DNA from: Pleurocapsa sp. PCC 7319
GTDB lineage: Bacteria > Cyanobacteriota > Cyanobacteriia > Cyanobacteriales > Xenococcaceae
Assembly (NCBI RefSeq): GCF_000332195.1
Contig: NZ_KB235922.1
Span: 4,933,322 to 4,997,321 of the forward strand
Reading direction: 5' to 3'
DNA: 64,000 nucleotides
In this document: piece by piece, positions 37,039 to 44,925 of the stretch
Layout of the letters: the number at the start of each line of letters is the position of its first letter
Numbering within the stretch: the first letter of the stretch is position 1
Position numbers and translations under genes: made by a program
The notes under the pieces: generated by a model
What the model was told of the DNA's origin: nothing
What the model saw: only the letters and a program-made list of their open reading frames with translations
Database searches by the model: none

Positions 37039-37090
37039 CTGGGGGAACTTTCCCCCAGACCCCCTGTTGGGGAAGTGACGGCTTCCCCAA
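37039..37090. repeat. Two stem-loops between cydA and cydB
   Basis: ctgggggaa/ttcccccag (37039-37058) and ttggggaag/cttccccaa (37067-37090, 6-base loop) are perfect inverted repeats. They lie in the message between the two cyd genes. Their composition looks like a dispersed palindromic repeat, and they could affect cydB expression or mRNA stability. Confidence 0.6.
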
Positions 37091-37194
37091 GCCCCTTCGT
37101 AACTAAAGTTCAGTCAAGATGTCGTTTTGCTAGCTAATTTTTACTGGAAATGGTGAGTTTGATTCACATAAGACGTAAGTTATAAATTAGTTAC

Positions 37195-38637
37195 TTACTG
37201 TTGAGCCTCAACGGGGCGACTGTTGGGTACAAATTCTGCTGGAGTAGTATCTAGCTCAGGCTCAAGCTGTTCTCCTGGAATAGGTAAATTAAGATTCGGA
37301 CCTTGGCGAATGATGCGACTACCGAAGTAAATCGCCCCTATGAATAAAATGCTATAGGTAATTGCAAATCCTATCAGAGAAGTTAAAACATCCCCTGGGG
37401 GTAGGCTAGTAGCAGCATCAATAGTACGCACTTCACCATAAACTGTCCAGGGTTGTCTGCCTACACAGCGGACAATCCAACCAGATTCGATCGCAATATA
37501 TCCTAGAGGTGCAGATAATAACCAAGTCCTGAGTAACCAACGTTGTTGAGTAATATTTTCTGGAGATAGTTTACCCCGCAGCCATTGTAGGGTAGTAACC
37601 GCCATTAACACTGCCAGAAAAACACCGATCGCAATCATCAGACGAAAAGCATAATAAATTAAACCAATCAGATGGGGACGATCTTCAGGAGCATAAGCTT
37701 TTAACCCCATTACTGGTTCCGAAAGCCGAGGTTTAATTTCCAGAATGTAACTCAACAATCCAGGAATAGAAATTTCCCAGTTATTCTGTTCCGCTTTCTC
37801 ATTAGGTATCGCCACCATACTCCAAGAAGGAGATTCTCCTGCGGGAATAGTTTCCCATTGAGCTTCCATAGCAGCTAGCTTAGTAGGTTGATGATGATAA
37901 ACTTGTTCCCCACTTAAATGTCCCACATATAGTTGTAGGGGTGTAACGGCGATCGCCACAGCCAATATTATTTTGAAAGAAAGAGCAAAAAACTGAGGAT
38001 GACGCTTATTTAAAATATACCAAGCACTAATTCCGCCAATTACAAAAAGGGATGTCTCCAAAGTTGCTAAGAACATATGGAGAATACTATTAACCATAAA
38101 TGGATTAAAAATTGCCTGAAAATAGTCGCTGACAACAAACTTACCATCAATAAATGCTCCCCCCGCAGGAGTTTGTAGCCAAGAATTAGCACTTAAAATC
38201 CAAAAGATCGACAGGTTAGCTCCAAATGCCACCATAATTGTGGCGATATAGTGCATGACTGCTGGTACTCTTTCCCAACCAAAGAGCATAATACCGAGAA
38301 AACCAGCCTCTAGCATAAATGCCATCGAAGCTTCAAACCCTAAAATACTACCAAAGAAATCTCCTACTGCCTCAGAAAAAGGAGCCCAGTTAGTACCAAA
38401 CTGAAACTCCATCGGAATACCCGAAGCCACCCCAATGCCAAAATTGAGTACATAGAGCTTAGACCAAAAACGAGCATGAAGATAATATTCCTTTTTACGG
38501 GTTTTGAGCCACATTCCTTCAACGACTATGAGATAGATTGCCATCCCAGTAGTTAAAACTGGCCAAATCATGTGAAAAATGGCTGTCAGCGCAAACTGCA
38601 TCCGCGACAGTACAACTGTATTAGATAAGAAGTCCAT
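37195..38637 (-). CDS. cydA: Cytochrome bd-type quinol oxidase subunit I
   Basis: 480 residues, nine membrane helices expected. Landmarks are LSRMQFALTAIFHMIWPVLT with the His ligand near the N-terminus, then GVASGIPMEFQFGTNW and GFEASMAFMLEAGFLGIMLF. GRQPWTVYGEVRT is the conserved loop. The Q loop is short, as in cyanide-insensitive (CIO-type) oxidases rather than E. coli CydA. It transfers electrons from plastoquinol to oxygen. It precedes cydB, 236 bases away. Confidence 0.93.
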   Translation of the reverse strand: MDFLSNTVVLSRMQFALTAIFHMIWPVLTTGMAIYLIVVEGMWLKTRKKEYYLHARFWSKLYVLNFGIGVASGIPMEFQFGTNWAPFSEAVGDFFGSILGFEASMAFMLEAGFLGIMLFGWERVPAVMHYIATIMVAFGANLSIFWILSANSWLQTPAGGAFIDGKFVVSDYFQAIFNPFMVNSILHMFLATLETSLFVIGGISAWYILNKRHPQFFALSFKIILAVAIAVTPLQLYVGHLSGEQVYHHQPTKLAAMEAQWETIPAGESPSWSMVAIPNEKAEQNNWEISIPGLLSYILEIKPRLSEPVMGLKAYAPEDRPHLIGLIYYAFRLMIAIGVFLAVLMAVTTLQWLRGKLSPENITQQRWLLRTWLLSAPLGYIAIESGWIVRCVGRQPWTVYGEVRTIDAATSLPPGDVLTSLIGFAITYSILFIGAIYFGSRIIRQGPNLNLPIPGEQLEPELDTTPAEFVPNSRPVEAQQ

Positions 38638-38703
38638 TGTTATTCCTGGATATTTTTATGTTCACGCTCTAGTTTGTAATCTAGAAAATTAAAGCTATTG
38701 CCG

Positions 38704-38726
38704 TCCCCAACTTAAGAAGATGGGGA
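38704..38726. repeat. Solitary GC-rich hairpin, TnpB right-end-like
   Basis: tcccca-a-ctt-aag-aag-a-tgggga pairs with one mismatch and is followed by attcccgct. The structure and flanks resemble the TnpB right end at 41388 (cccc...gggg then attct), but no tnpB is nearby. It sits in the 227-base gap between the rhodanese and cydA genes. Confidence 0.35.
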
Positions 38727-38864
38727 ATTCCCGCTCACACTGTTAAAGTTTTAAAATTGCAATCTCTTTATAAATTGTAGAAAAAAAACAAACTACTTTT
38801 CTGGTACTAAGATTAAGGTTTTTTGAATCAAACATTTTCATAGATGCGTGATGTAATTAAAAGC

Positions 38865-39698
38865 TTATGTTTCAATTAGAGCATCGGGAAGTTTACTCCA
38901 TTCATTCCAAGAGCCATCATAATTTTTGACCAGAGGATAGCCCAGTAAATATTTTAAAATGAACCAAGTATGAGCAGAACGTCCCCCCACAGCGCAGTAG
39001 GGAATAATCAATTTGTCAGGAGTAATGCCTGAGTCGCCGAAGATTTTTTGTAATTTGGCAGCAGATTTGAAAGTACTATCATCATTGTGAGCCATTTCAT
39101 AGTAAAGATTAATGGCATCTGGAATGTGTCCTGCACGTTCATCTTCTTGAGGAGATTTCTGTAAATATATTTCACCCTGATATTCTTGAGATGTGCGAAC
39201 GTCAAGTAAAATACAATTTTCTTGCCCCATCGATTTTTTTACTTCTGCTGCTGAAACTCGTAAGCTCTCATCCAAGGCGTGAATACGATAATCACTAGGC
39301 GTAACAACTGTTGACTCCTTAGTTAGAGGCAGACCCTCTTGTTGCCATTTTTGACGACCCCCATTGAGAATTCTGACATCTTGGTGTCCCCAAATTTTTA
39401 GCAACCAAAAAATTAAACCAGAAGTAGCAATAAAGTCTCCGTGAACTGCAATTACAGTGGTGTTATTAGTAATACCAGAACGAGAAAGCAATTTTTCCAT
39501 TGCCTCTGGGTCGAAATTAATCCTCATATCGGGTAAGAGTGGTTCATAAGCTGACCAAAAAATAGAGCCTGGAATATGTCCCTGATCGTAGGACTGTGGG
39601 TCTAAAGCCATTTCAATGATGCGAAGGTTGGGATCGTGAAGATGTTCAACTAACCATTGAGTATCTATCAGAGTTTCTGGTTCTGCATAGTTCAACAT
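38865..39698 (-). CDS. Two-domain rhodanese-type sulfurtransferase
   Basis: 277 residues. There are two rhodanese domains, about 5-135 and 150-277. The active-site loop is YCAVGGRSAHTWF with Cys at about position 235; the first domain lacks a Cys loop, as usual. HIPGSIFWSAYEP and AGHIPDAINLYY are family marks. It moves sulfur from thiosulfate or 3-mercaptopyruvate to cyanide/thiols; CAVGGRS does not exactly fit the classical CRKGVT or CGSGVTA loop, so the donor is uncertain. It is divergent from a LuxR-type gene 110 bases away. Confidence 0.85.
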   Translation of the reverse strand: MLNYAEPETLIDTQWLVEHLHDPNLRIIEMALDPQSYDQGHIPGSIFWSAYEPLLPDMRINFDPEAMEKLLSRSGITNNTTVIAVHGDFIATSGLIFWLLKIWGHQDVRILNGGRQKWQQEGLPLTKESTVVTPSDYRIHALDESLRVSAAEVKKSMGQENCILLDVRTSQEYQGEIYLQKSPQEDERAGHIPDAINLYYEMAHNDDSTFKSAAKLQKIFGDSGITPDKLIIPYCAVGGRSAHTWFILKYLLGYPLVKNYDGSWNEWSKLPDALIET

Positions 39699-39808
39699 AA
39701 TATTTAAGCAATCTCTAATTCAACTCTGGTTATCATAAAAGTTAGATTTATCTAAGCATAGTCCTCGAAAGAGTACACTTTAGAACTCTGGCTAATCTAT
39801 AAAATAAA

Positions 39809-40465
39809 ATGGCAAATTCTTTATCAGCTTTATTTCAGGAGATCGCCCAAGCCGATAACGAACAGCATCTTCAGCAACAAGTTGTTCCTAAGATTGGAAA
39901 ATATTTTGCTGCCAAACGCTATCGACTATTTTTTCTAGATCAACTTCCGCCAAAAATGTCAGGCTTGTTCCAACGAGCATTATCCATCGAACATAATCCT
40001 ATTTTGCGTTATGTTTTTGAACATCATGCTCCTGTTCACGAAGGAGTTCTCTTGCCAGCATCAGAGTGGAAAATCATCTGCCCTCGTTTCGATCATGGTC
40101 ATGTGATTGCAGGACCAATAGTTAATGATGGTGCTTTAGTGGGAGGCATCGGCTTAACTCGCGATCGCCATGCTTCAGGATTCAATCAGCAAAATATTAT
40201 CGATATGAGTGCTTTATGTTTACATTTATCAACCTGTATCGCCAAAATACGCTCCCAAGAACTAAGATTTGCTTCAGTCAAAACTAAGCTGATTACTCCT
40301 CGTGAATTGCAAATTGCCAAGTTAGTTGCCTTAGGACGAACTAACTCCGAAATTGGCAAAGATCTTTGGATTACGGAAAATTCCGTCAAACAAGCATTAA
40401 AAAGAATATTTCGTAAATTAAATGTATCTTCTCGCACTGAAATGGTGGTTCAGCTACTAGATTGA
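39809..40465 (+). CDS. LuxR-type transcriptional regulator with GAF-like N-terminus
   Basis: 218 residues. About 140 N-terminal residues with GAF-like text (PIVNDGALVGGIGLTR) are followed by a LuxR helix-turn-helix (LITPRELQIAKLVALGRTNS, then WITENSVKQALKRIFRKLNV). It would bind DNA when a signal is sensed in the N-terminal domain. Divergent to the rhodanese gene, which may be its target (inference). Confidence 0.82.
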   Translation: MANSLSALFQEIAQADNEQHLQQQVVPKIGKYFAAKRYRLFFLDQLPPKMSGLFQRALSIEHNPILRYVFEHHAPVHEGVLLPASEWKIICPRFDHGHVIAGPIVNDGALVGGIGLTRDRHASGFNQQNIIDMSALCLHLSTCIAKIRSQELRFASVKTKLITPRELQIAKLVALGRTNSEIGKDLWITENSVKQALKRIFRKLNVSSRTEMVVQLLD

Positions 40466-40548
40466 CTTAACACTCAAAAGAGCAGAATAATACTAAAGAC
40501 GACTACATTCTTAACGAATTCATTTTAGTTTGAGTCCTTCTATTGACT

Positions 40549-41433
40549 ATGATCCTGAAAATTCGCGATCGCCATTTTCATTGGGGAGCCAGAACCTATT
40601 TAATGGGTATCCTCAATGTTACTCCTGATAGTTTTAGTGATGGTGGTGAATTTGGCAGTCTAGAAAAGGCTATAGCTCAAGCTAGGAAAATGATCGATAA
40701 TGGCGTAGATATTATTGATATTGGTGGAGAATCTACTCGTCCCCATGCAGAGCAAATCTCTACTGAAAAAGAATTAAATCGAGTTATTCCTGTAATTCAA
40801 AAGCTACGGCAGGAAACTTCAATTCCTATTTCTGTAGATACAACTAAAGCTATAGTTGCCGAGAAAGCGATCGCCGCTGGAGCAGATATTGTTAATGATA
40901 TTTCTGGAGCTACTTTTGATAGCAAAATGTTGGCAACGGTAGCCCAGTTAGATGTTCCAATTATCCTCATGCATATTCGCGGTACACCCAAAACGATGCA
41001 GACATTAACTGAATATCAAGATGTAGTGGCGGAAGTAGCGCAATTCTTAACTACACAAATAGCTCAAGCAACTGCTTGTGGCATTGATCGATCAAAGATA
41101 ATTATTGACCCTGGTATTGGGTTTGCCAAAACTGCAACCCAAAGTCTAGAATTACTGCAACGCTTATCTGAATTGAAGTCTTTAAACTTTCCCCTCTTAG
41201 TTGGGGTTTCTCGTAAAAGTTTTATGCGTCCTATCTTAAATAAAGAGCATCCTCAAGAAAGAATCTGGGGGACTGCGGCTGCCTGTTACGGTGCGATTGC
41301 CAGAGGTGCAGATATATTAAGAGTTCATGATGTGCCAGAAATGTACGATGTTTGTCGAGTAGCAGATGCGATCGAGCTTGACATACTCCCCATGCCTAGA
41401 AGGGCAGGGGATTCTAAATTCAAACAGAGATAG
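40549..41433 (+). CDS. folP: Dihydropteroate synthase, C-terminus altered by an insertion
   Basis: 294 residues. Start at ATG 40549; a TTG at 40543 is possible. Conserved blocks are GILNVTPDSFSDGG, DIGGESTRPHA, SVDTTKAIVAEKAIAAGADI, ILMHIRGTPKTMQ, IIDPGIGFAKT and VGVSRKSFM, so the TIM barrel with pterin and pABA sites is complete. The natural end of the protein seems to be near VADAI; the last roughly 20 codons are read from the TnpB right end. That tail (LDILPMPRRAGDSKFKQR) may be harmless since the family C-terminus is short and variable. Folate biosynthesis. Confidence 0.9.
   Translation: MILKIRDRHFHWGARTYLMGILNVTPDSFSDGGEFGSLEKAIAQARKMIDNGVDIIDIGGESTRPHAEQISTEKELNRVIPVIQKLRQETSIPISVDTTKAIVAEKAIAAGADIVNDISGATFDSKMLATVAQLDVPIILMHIRGTPKTMQTLTEYQDVVAEVAQFLTTQIAQATACGIDRSKIIIDPGIGFAKTATQSLELLQRLSELKSLNFPLLVGVSRKSFMRPILNKEHPQERIWGTAAACYGAIARGADILRVHDVPEMYDVCRVADAIELDILPMPRRAGDSKFKQR
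41388..41410. repeat. Right-end hairpin of the TnpB element
   Basis: cccc-a-tgcc-tagaag-ggca-gggg with one bulged base. It lies at the 3' end of tnpB on the minus strand and within folP on the plus strand. In this family it forms the end of the omega-RNA scaffold; the guide would be read from the flanking folP DNA. Confidence 0.6.
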
Positions 41434-42541
41434 CAGTCTGAGACTGTCTTACATCTCCTAGCTTAAGGGTTGATGCCCCAACCCTTTGAATATTGATTGC
41501 TGCATTTGCGTCCCGATCAAGCGTTGTATTGCATTGAAGACAAGTCCATTCTCGCTCTTGAAGACTTAATTTTTGATTGACATACCCACAACAAGAGCAT
41601 GTCTTAGAGCTTGGAAAAAACCGATCTATATAGTGAACTAGTTTTCCTTTGTTAGTAGCAACCGTTTCAAGGATTTCTAAAAAAGTAGCCAAACTCAAAT
41701 CGCTTACTTTTCTACCCCACAAACGCTTCATTCCATCTAAATTTAAATCTTCAAAGATCAAAACATCGTATTCATCTGTTAACTGATTAGCCAGTTTCCA
41801 AAACCAATCTCGACGCTTATGAGATATTTGTTCGTATACTCGGTTTAAATGGTCTTTCGCTCTATACCAATTACTAGAACCTTTTTTCTTTCTAGATAAA
41901 GAACGATTAGCAGCTTTTAATTTGTTTCTCAATTGACTGAAAAATAGTGGCGATTCAATACTTTTGCTGTCACTGCTAGTTAAAAATGTCTTTAAGCCAA
42001 AATCCCAACCCGCATTTTTACCTGTCACGATTGGAATGTGTTCTTGTTGATAGTCTGTCACTACTAACAAAAACAATTCGCCTAAATTATTTCTTTTAAC
42101 AGTTAATGTTTTGACTTTACCCTTGATTTTTCTACTAAGAGAAAACTTAAAAACTTGTTTTCCTATTTTTATTTTATTGTTAAAAATAAATTTATATCCA
42201 GCTTGTTTCAAAGTGAAAGACTTGTACTTTCTGCACTTTTTAAAATTAGGTGGTCTAGTTCCTTTTTGATGTTGTTTAAAAAATATTTGATACGCTTTTT
42301 CTATGCGTTGAATTACATCTTGAACAGCTTGTGAACCTACCTGCTGCCAGTACTTAATGCGTTTTCTCAACTTGGCTATATGCTTCATAAGACGAAACTG
42401 ATTCAAGTGCTTGCCAAACATTTTATAGTAGCGTTTATGCAACGCTATACAATGATTATAAATACTGGCACTAGCATTAATTGAATAGTGCAAATATTTA
42501 TTTTTTTTATGTCGGTATAACTTGAATTTGTATGTCTTCAT
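41420..42541 (-). CDS. tnpB: TnpB RNA-guided nuclease (IS200/IS605 OrfB)
   Basis: 373 residues, complete. The N-terminal helix-turn-helix-like segment starts KTYKFKLYRHKKNKYLHYSI. The RuvC triad is visible: GWDFGLKTF (Asp), FEDLNLDGM (Glu) and LDRDANAAINI (Asp). The zinc ribbon is CSCCG...CLQC. TnpB cuts DNA using a guide RNA from the element's right end, helping the element persist. No tnpA is nearby, so movement would need a TnpA in trans. Convergent with folP and overlapping its end by 14 bases. AT-rich codon use fits the host. Confidence 0.93.
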   Translation of the reverse strand: MKTYKFKLYRHKKNKYLHYSINASASIYNHCIALHKRYYKMFGKHLNQFRLMKHIAKLRKRIKYWQQVGSQAVQDVIQRIEKAYQIFFKQHQKGTRPPNFKKCRKYKSFTLKQAGYKFIFNNKIKIGKQVFKFSLSRKIKGKVKTLTVKRNNLGELFLLVVTDYQQEHIPIVTGKNAGWDFGLKTFLTSSDSKSIESPLFFSQLRNKLKAANRSLSRKKKGSSNWYRAKDHLNRVYEQISHKRRDWFWKLANQLTDEYDVLIFEDLNLDGMKRLWGRKVSDLSLATFLEILETVATNKGKLVHYIDRFFPSSKTCSCCGYVNQKLSLQEREWTCLQCNTTLDRDANAAINIQRVGASTLKLGDVRQSQTAISV

Positions 42542-42605
42542 GATGTATATTGTATCATGATTTAAGTATCAATAAAAGTCGCCAAGTTGTACTCTCGCTT
42601 ATATC

Positions 42606-42671
42606 GAGGGGCTGTCTGCGTCACCTGCGGGCGCAGTTTATAAGTCCCGCCCCATGTCTGAAGCCAGGGGC
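42606..42671. repeat. Left-end structure of the TnpB element
   Basis: gaggggct, then the hairpin ctgcg/cgcag (42616-42636), a tttata linker, then gcccc...ggggc (42649-42671). The first parts match 1360-1402 in order. The second hairpin also looks like the right-end type (c-rich, ctgaag, g-rich, ctttacgc), so a second nested end cannot be excluded. Confidence 0.45.
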
Positions 42672-42729
42672 TTTACGCTCGCATTCGGTAAATATTCAAC
42701 CATGTGATATTGCACATTATTTTGATTTT

Positions 42730-42948
42730 ATGATCGATCCAGATTATCCAAATATAGTCCTAGCCTTTGTCTATCGTGATTTTAAAATTCAGATTGCCCG
42801 TGACCAATGGCGAGGACAAGATATTTATACTGCCTGGGTAGATTATAAACTCGGTAGTGCGGTTGCTGTCCCCTGTGCCATTACCACTAAACTAGCAATT
42901 AGAAAGGCGAAACGTTGGGTAGATAAGAGGATGCAAAATATTGATTAA
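42730..42948 (+). CDS. Small conserved-looking protein of unknown function
   Basis: 72 residues from ATG 42730: MIDPDYPNIVLAFVYRDFKI, then QIARDQWRGQDIYTAWVDYK and a basic tail. The frame is open upstream to 42550 but that part reads through the TnpB left end, so the shorter start is preferred. A start between 42690 and 42730 (NIQPCDIAHYFDF) is also possible. The mix of aromatic and charged residues looks like a real small protein. No family is recognised. Confidence 0.5.
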   Translation: MIDPDYPNIVLAFVYRDFKIQIARDQWRGQDIYTAWVDYKLGSAVAVPCAITTKLAIRKAKRWVDKRMQNID

Positions 42949-43002
42949 ATCTATGGCATAGTTTCCCTTATTTATTGTTAATTATTGAACTGACTGGCGA
43001 TT

Positions 43003-43878
43003 GTGTCTTCTGAACAGTTTCTCACCAACCTCTACGATGAATATATTGAACATCCCCATTTACTCTCTAGTGACCAGGCAGGATGGGACAAAGTTGGCTT
43101 GGTGTATGAATTAGAACCAAAAGGAGAAATGCCAGAAGCCTTTACTTCTAGTCATATACTGATTGTTTGTCAGGGAGATTTTCAGGCTAGTTTTCAAATC
43201 AATGGACAATGGCATCATGAGCAATATACTCAAGGGGATATAGCTCTTTTCGTGGCTGGTGAACTTTTCCCTAGAGTAAAAACAGATCGCGAAGTGCCTT
43301 TGATTGACTTATTTTTGTCTCCTGATATTTTGATTGATGCAGTAGGAGAAATTGCACCTCCAAAAATACAATTACAGTCTCATTTTCGACTGCGCGATCC
43401 CTTAATTCAACAAATGGCATTGGCATTAAAGACTGAACTAGAAATAGCCGGTGAAGATAGTAAGCTATACGCTGATTCAATGGCAACGGCACTGAGCGCC
43501 CATTTGTTACGGCGATATGCTGTTAAAAATTCAGTTATTAAAGAATATAAAGGGGGGCTACCAACTTATCAATTAAAACTAATCATCGAATATATTCAAA
43601 CCCATTTAGACCAAGACTTAACCCTAACTAAACTAGCAAATTTAGTCCAAATAAGTCCTCATTACTTTGCTAGCCTGTTCAAACAATCTACTGGTACATC
43701 ACCCCATAAATACATTACTAAATGTCGTCTAGAAAAGGCTAAGAATCTTTTGCGCCATAGAGAAAGTGCGATCGCCTTTATTTGTCAGGAAGTAGGATTC
43801 AAAAACCAAAGTCATTTCACCAGAGTTTTCCGTCAATACTTCCAAATTACCCCTAAAGCATATCGGGATTTATTTTAG
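43003..43878 (+). CDS. AraC-family transcriptional regulator
   Basis: 291 residues, starting at GTG 43003. The N-terminal cupin-like half (to about 150) senses a ligand. The C-terminal AraC domain has two helix-turn-helix units: LTLTKLANLVQISPHYFASL, and ESAIAFICQEVGFKNQSHFT, followed by RVFRQYFQITPKAYRDLF. No obvious adjacent target; it is isolated between the small gene and the repeats at 43881. Confidence 0.88.
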   Translation: MSSEQFLTNLYDEYIEHPHLLSSDQAGWDKVGLVYELEPKGEMPEAFTSSHILIVCQGDFQASFQINGQWHHEQYTQGDIALFVAGELFPRVKTDREVPLIDLFLSPDILIDAVGEIAPPKIQLQSHFRLRDPLIQQMALALKTELEIAGEDSKLYADSMATALSAHLLRRYAVKNSVIKEYKGGLPTYQLKLIIEYIQTHLDQDLTLTKLANLVQISPHYFASLFKQSTGTSPHKYITKCRLEKAKNLLRHRESAIAFICQEVGFKNQSHFTRVFRQYFQITPKAYRDLF

Positions 43879-43880
43879 TA

Positions 43881-44016
43881 TGACAATTACTAGCTGTCTG
43901 CGACTATGTAATTGATTTCTGGCTATGGCGATCGCTGCTGCTACTAACAGACTATGAGATTTACCTGCACCAGGTACAGCCGAAACGGCCATCTCTCCCC
44001 CTTGCCAATCTGCCAA
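43881..44016. repeat. 136-base copy of the helicase Walker A region
   Basis: Aligns gaplessly to 7762-7897 of the UvrD-like gene in the same + strand orientation, with a small number of substitutions. It includes the DNA for the Walker A segment, in non-coding context directly behind the araC stop. Confidence 0.8.
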
Positions 44017-44017
44017 T

Positions 44018-44170
44018 TTAAAACAAGCTAACCCAATTGCCAAAAACGTGTTCGACTTTAGCTCGTACCTTCGAGGGTTGTCGATTCGGGTCTTTTTGTT
44101 CTTCAGTTAAAGGACGGTTGCGGTAAGCACGCTCATGGATGTGACTGAGAAACTTTAACAGCTTGAATAT
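44018..44170 (-). pseudogene. IS5-type DDE transposase, C-terminal remnant
   Basis: The frame IHERAYRNRPLTEEQKDPNR, then QPSKVRAKVEHVFGNW, ends in a stop at 44018 and is cut upstream by a stop at 44171. It matches the end of IS5-family transposases (RPLTEEQK...RVEHVFG), including the catalytic Glu region. The helicase-derived repeat starts 1 base beyond its stop. Confidence 0.6.
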
Positions 44171-44356
44171 TTACGTCCTGCATTACTTTTTCTGGGCTTG
44201 TTATGGATTTGTGACAGCAGGGGGCGAAACTCTGACCACGGTATCTTCTTATCTTCTCATCTAGAGACTGACTTGCTCAATTTTTCGAGGTGCCCATTTA
44301 GCTTTTACACTTTCGAAACTAAACTATTTTCTAAATTAGATATACCTAATCTAAGA

Positions 44357-44512
44357 TTAAGCTATATCAGCTTTGCGGACAAAAAGTACTGTACTCCCAA
44401 TCGCTAACAAAGCAACTCCCCACCAAAGAGATTTACCAGGTAAAACTATTAGTAATAAGGTAGTTAATCCTGAACTGATAAGCGACCACCCTGCGGTTGT
44501 TTGATATTCCAT
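44357..44512 (-). CDS. 51-residue two-helix membrane protein
   Basis: A short frame, ATG at 44512 to TAA at 44357: MEYQTTAGWSLISSGLTTLL, then LIVLPGKSLWWGVALLAIGS, then TVLFVRKADIA. It predicts two membrane helices with a short loop containing Gly-Lys. No strong ribosome site. It is too short to place in a family. It is supported mainly by its clean hydrophobic pattern and a stop-free start, so its reality is moderate. Confidence 0.45.
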   Translation of the reverse strand: MEYQTTAGWSLISSGLTTLLLIVLPGKSLWWGVALLAIGSTVLFVRKADIA

Positions 44513-44925
44513 TTTATTTGTATTTAAAGCCTGTTAATTTTTTCAGCATCAGGAAACTTATCCTGATCTATATATTCATATTAGTGAGAAAAATAAATTA
44601 AAACTTCTATCTCTAGTTCTATACTTTACTCGTAATATATTCGACGATAATTCTGACAAAAAAACATCCTGTAACCGAGATATATAATCCGTTTAAGTCG
44701 AGAAAATCGAGTGAAATTACAGTGTGGACAATCCGTAGTAAATAATGAGAAATAGCTTATGTGATTTCCCAGCTTAATTCTGATAGTTTCCTTAAACTGA
44801 CTTCAATTGTGTAACTTTTTGATTGCATCTATATTTGTTGTCTATTTTCAAGATCGGCATATTATTCAATTGGAGAAAGCTGTTTTACGATTTGGTTCAT
44901 TGCGATCGCAATGACTTTAATTGAT
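44513..44925. other. 413-base gap upstream of the small membrane protein
   Basis: Strongly AT-rich. It should hold the promoter of the 51-residue gene. No RNA gene, hairpin or repeat was recognised. Confidence 0.4.

Larger units (their letters stand above)
41377..42675 (-). mobile_element. TnpB-only IS200/IS605-type element, apparently intact
   Basis: Contains a full tnpB, a right-end hairpin (41388-41410) and a left-end segment (42606-42671). That segment has gaggggct, hairpin ctgcg/cgcag, tttata and a gcccc...ggggc hairpin. There is no tnpA, as in IS1341-like elements. The right end lies inside the 3' end of folP, and the boundary (about 41377) is estimated from where folP homology should stop. 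The left boundary is approximate. Confidence 0.65.

Noticed and set aside
42550-42729. N-terminal extension of the small gene at 42730
   Set aside because: The extension reads through the TnpB left-end hairpins, so it is more likely non-native.
44198-44407. 69-codon plus-strand frame
   Set aside because: It overlaps the better-supported minus-strand membrane protein gene and its composition is not protein-like.
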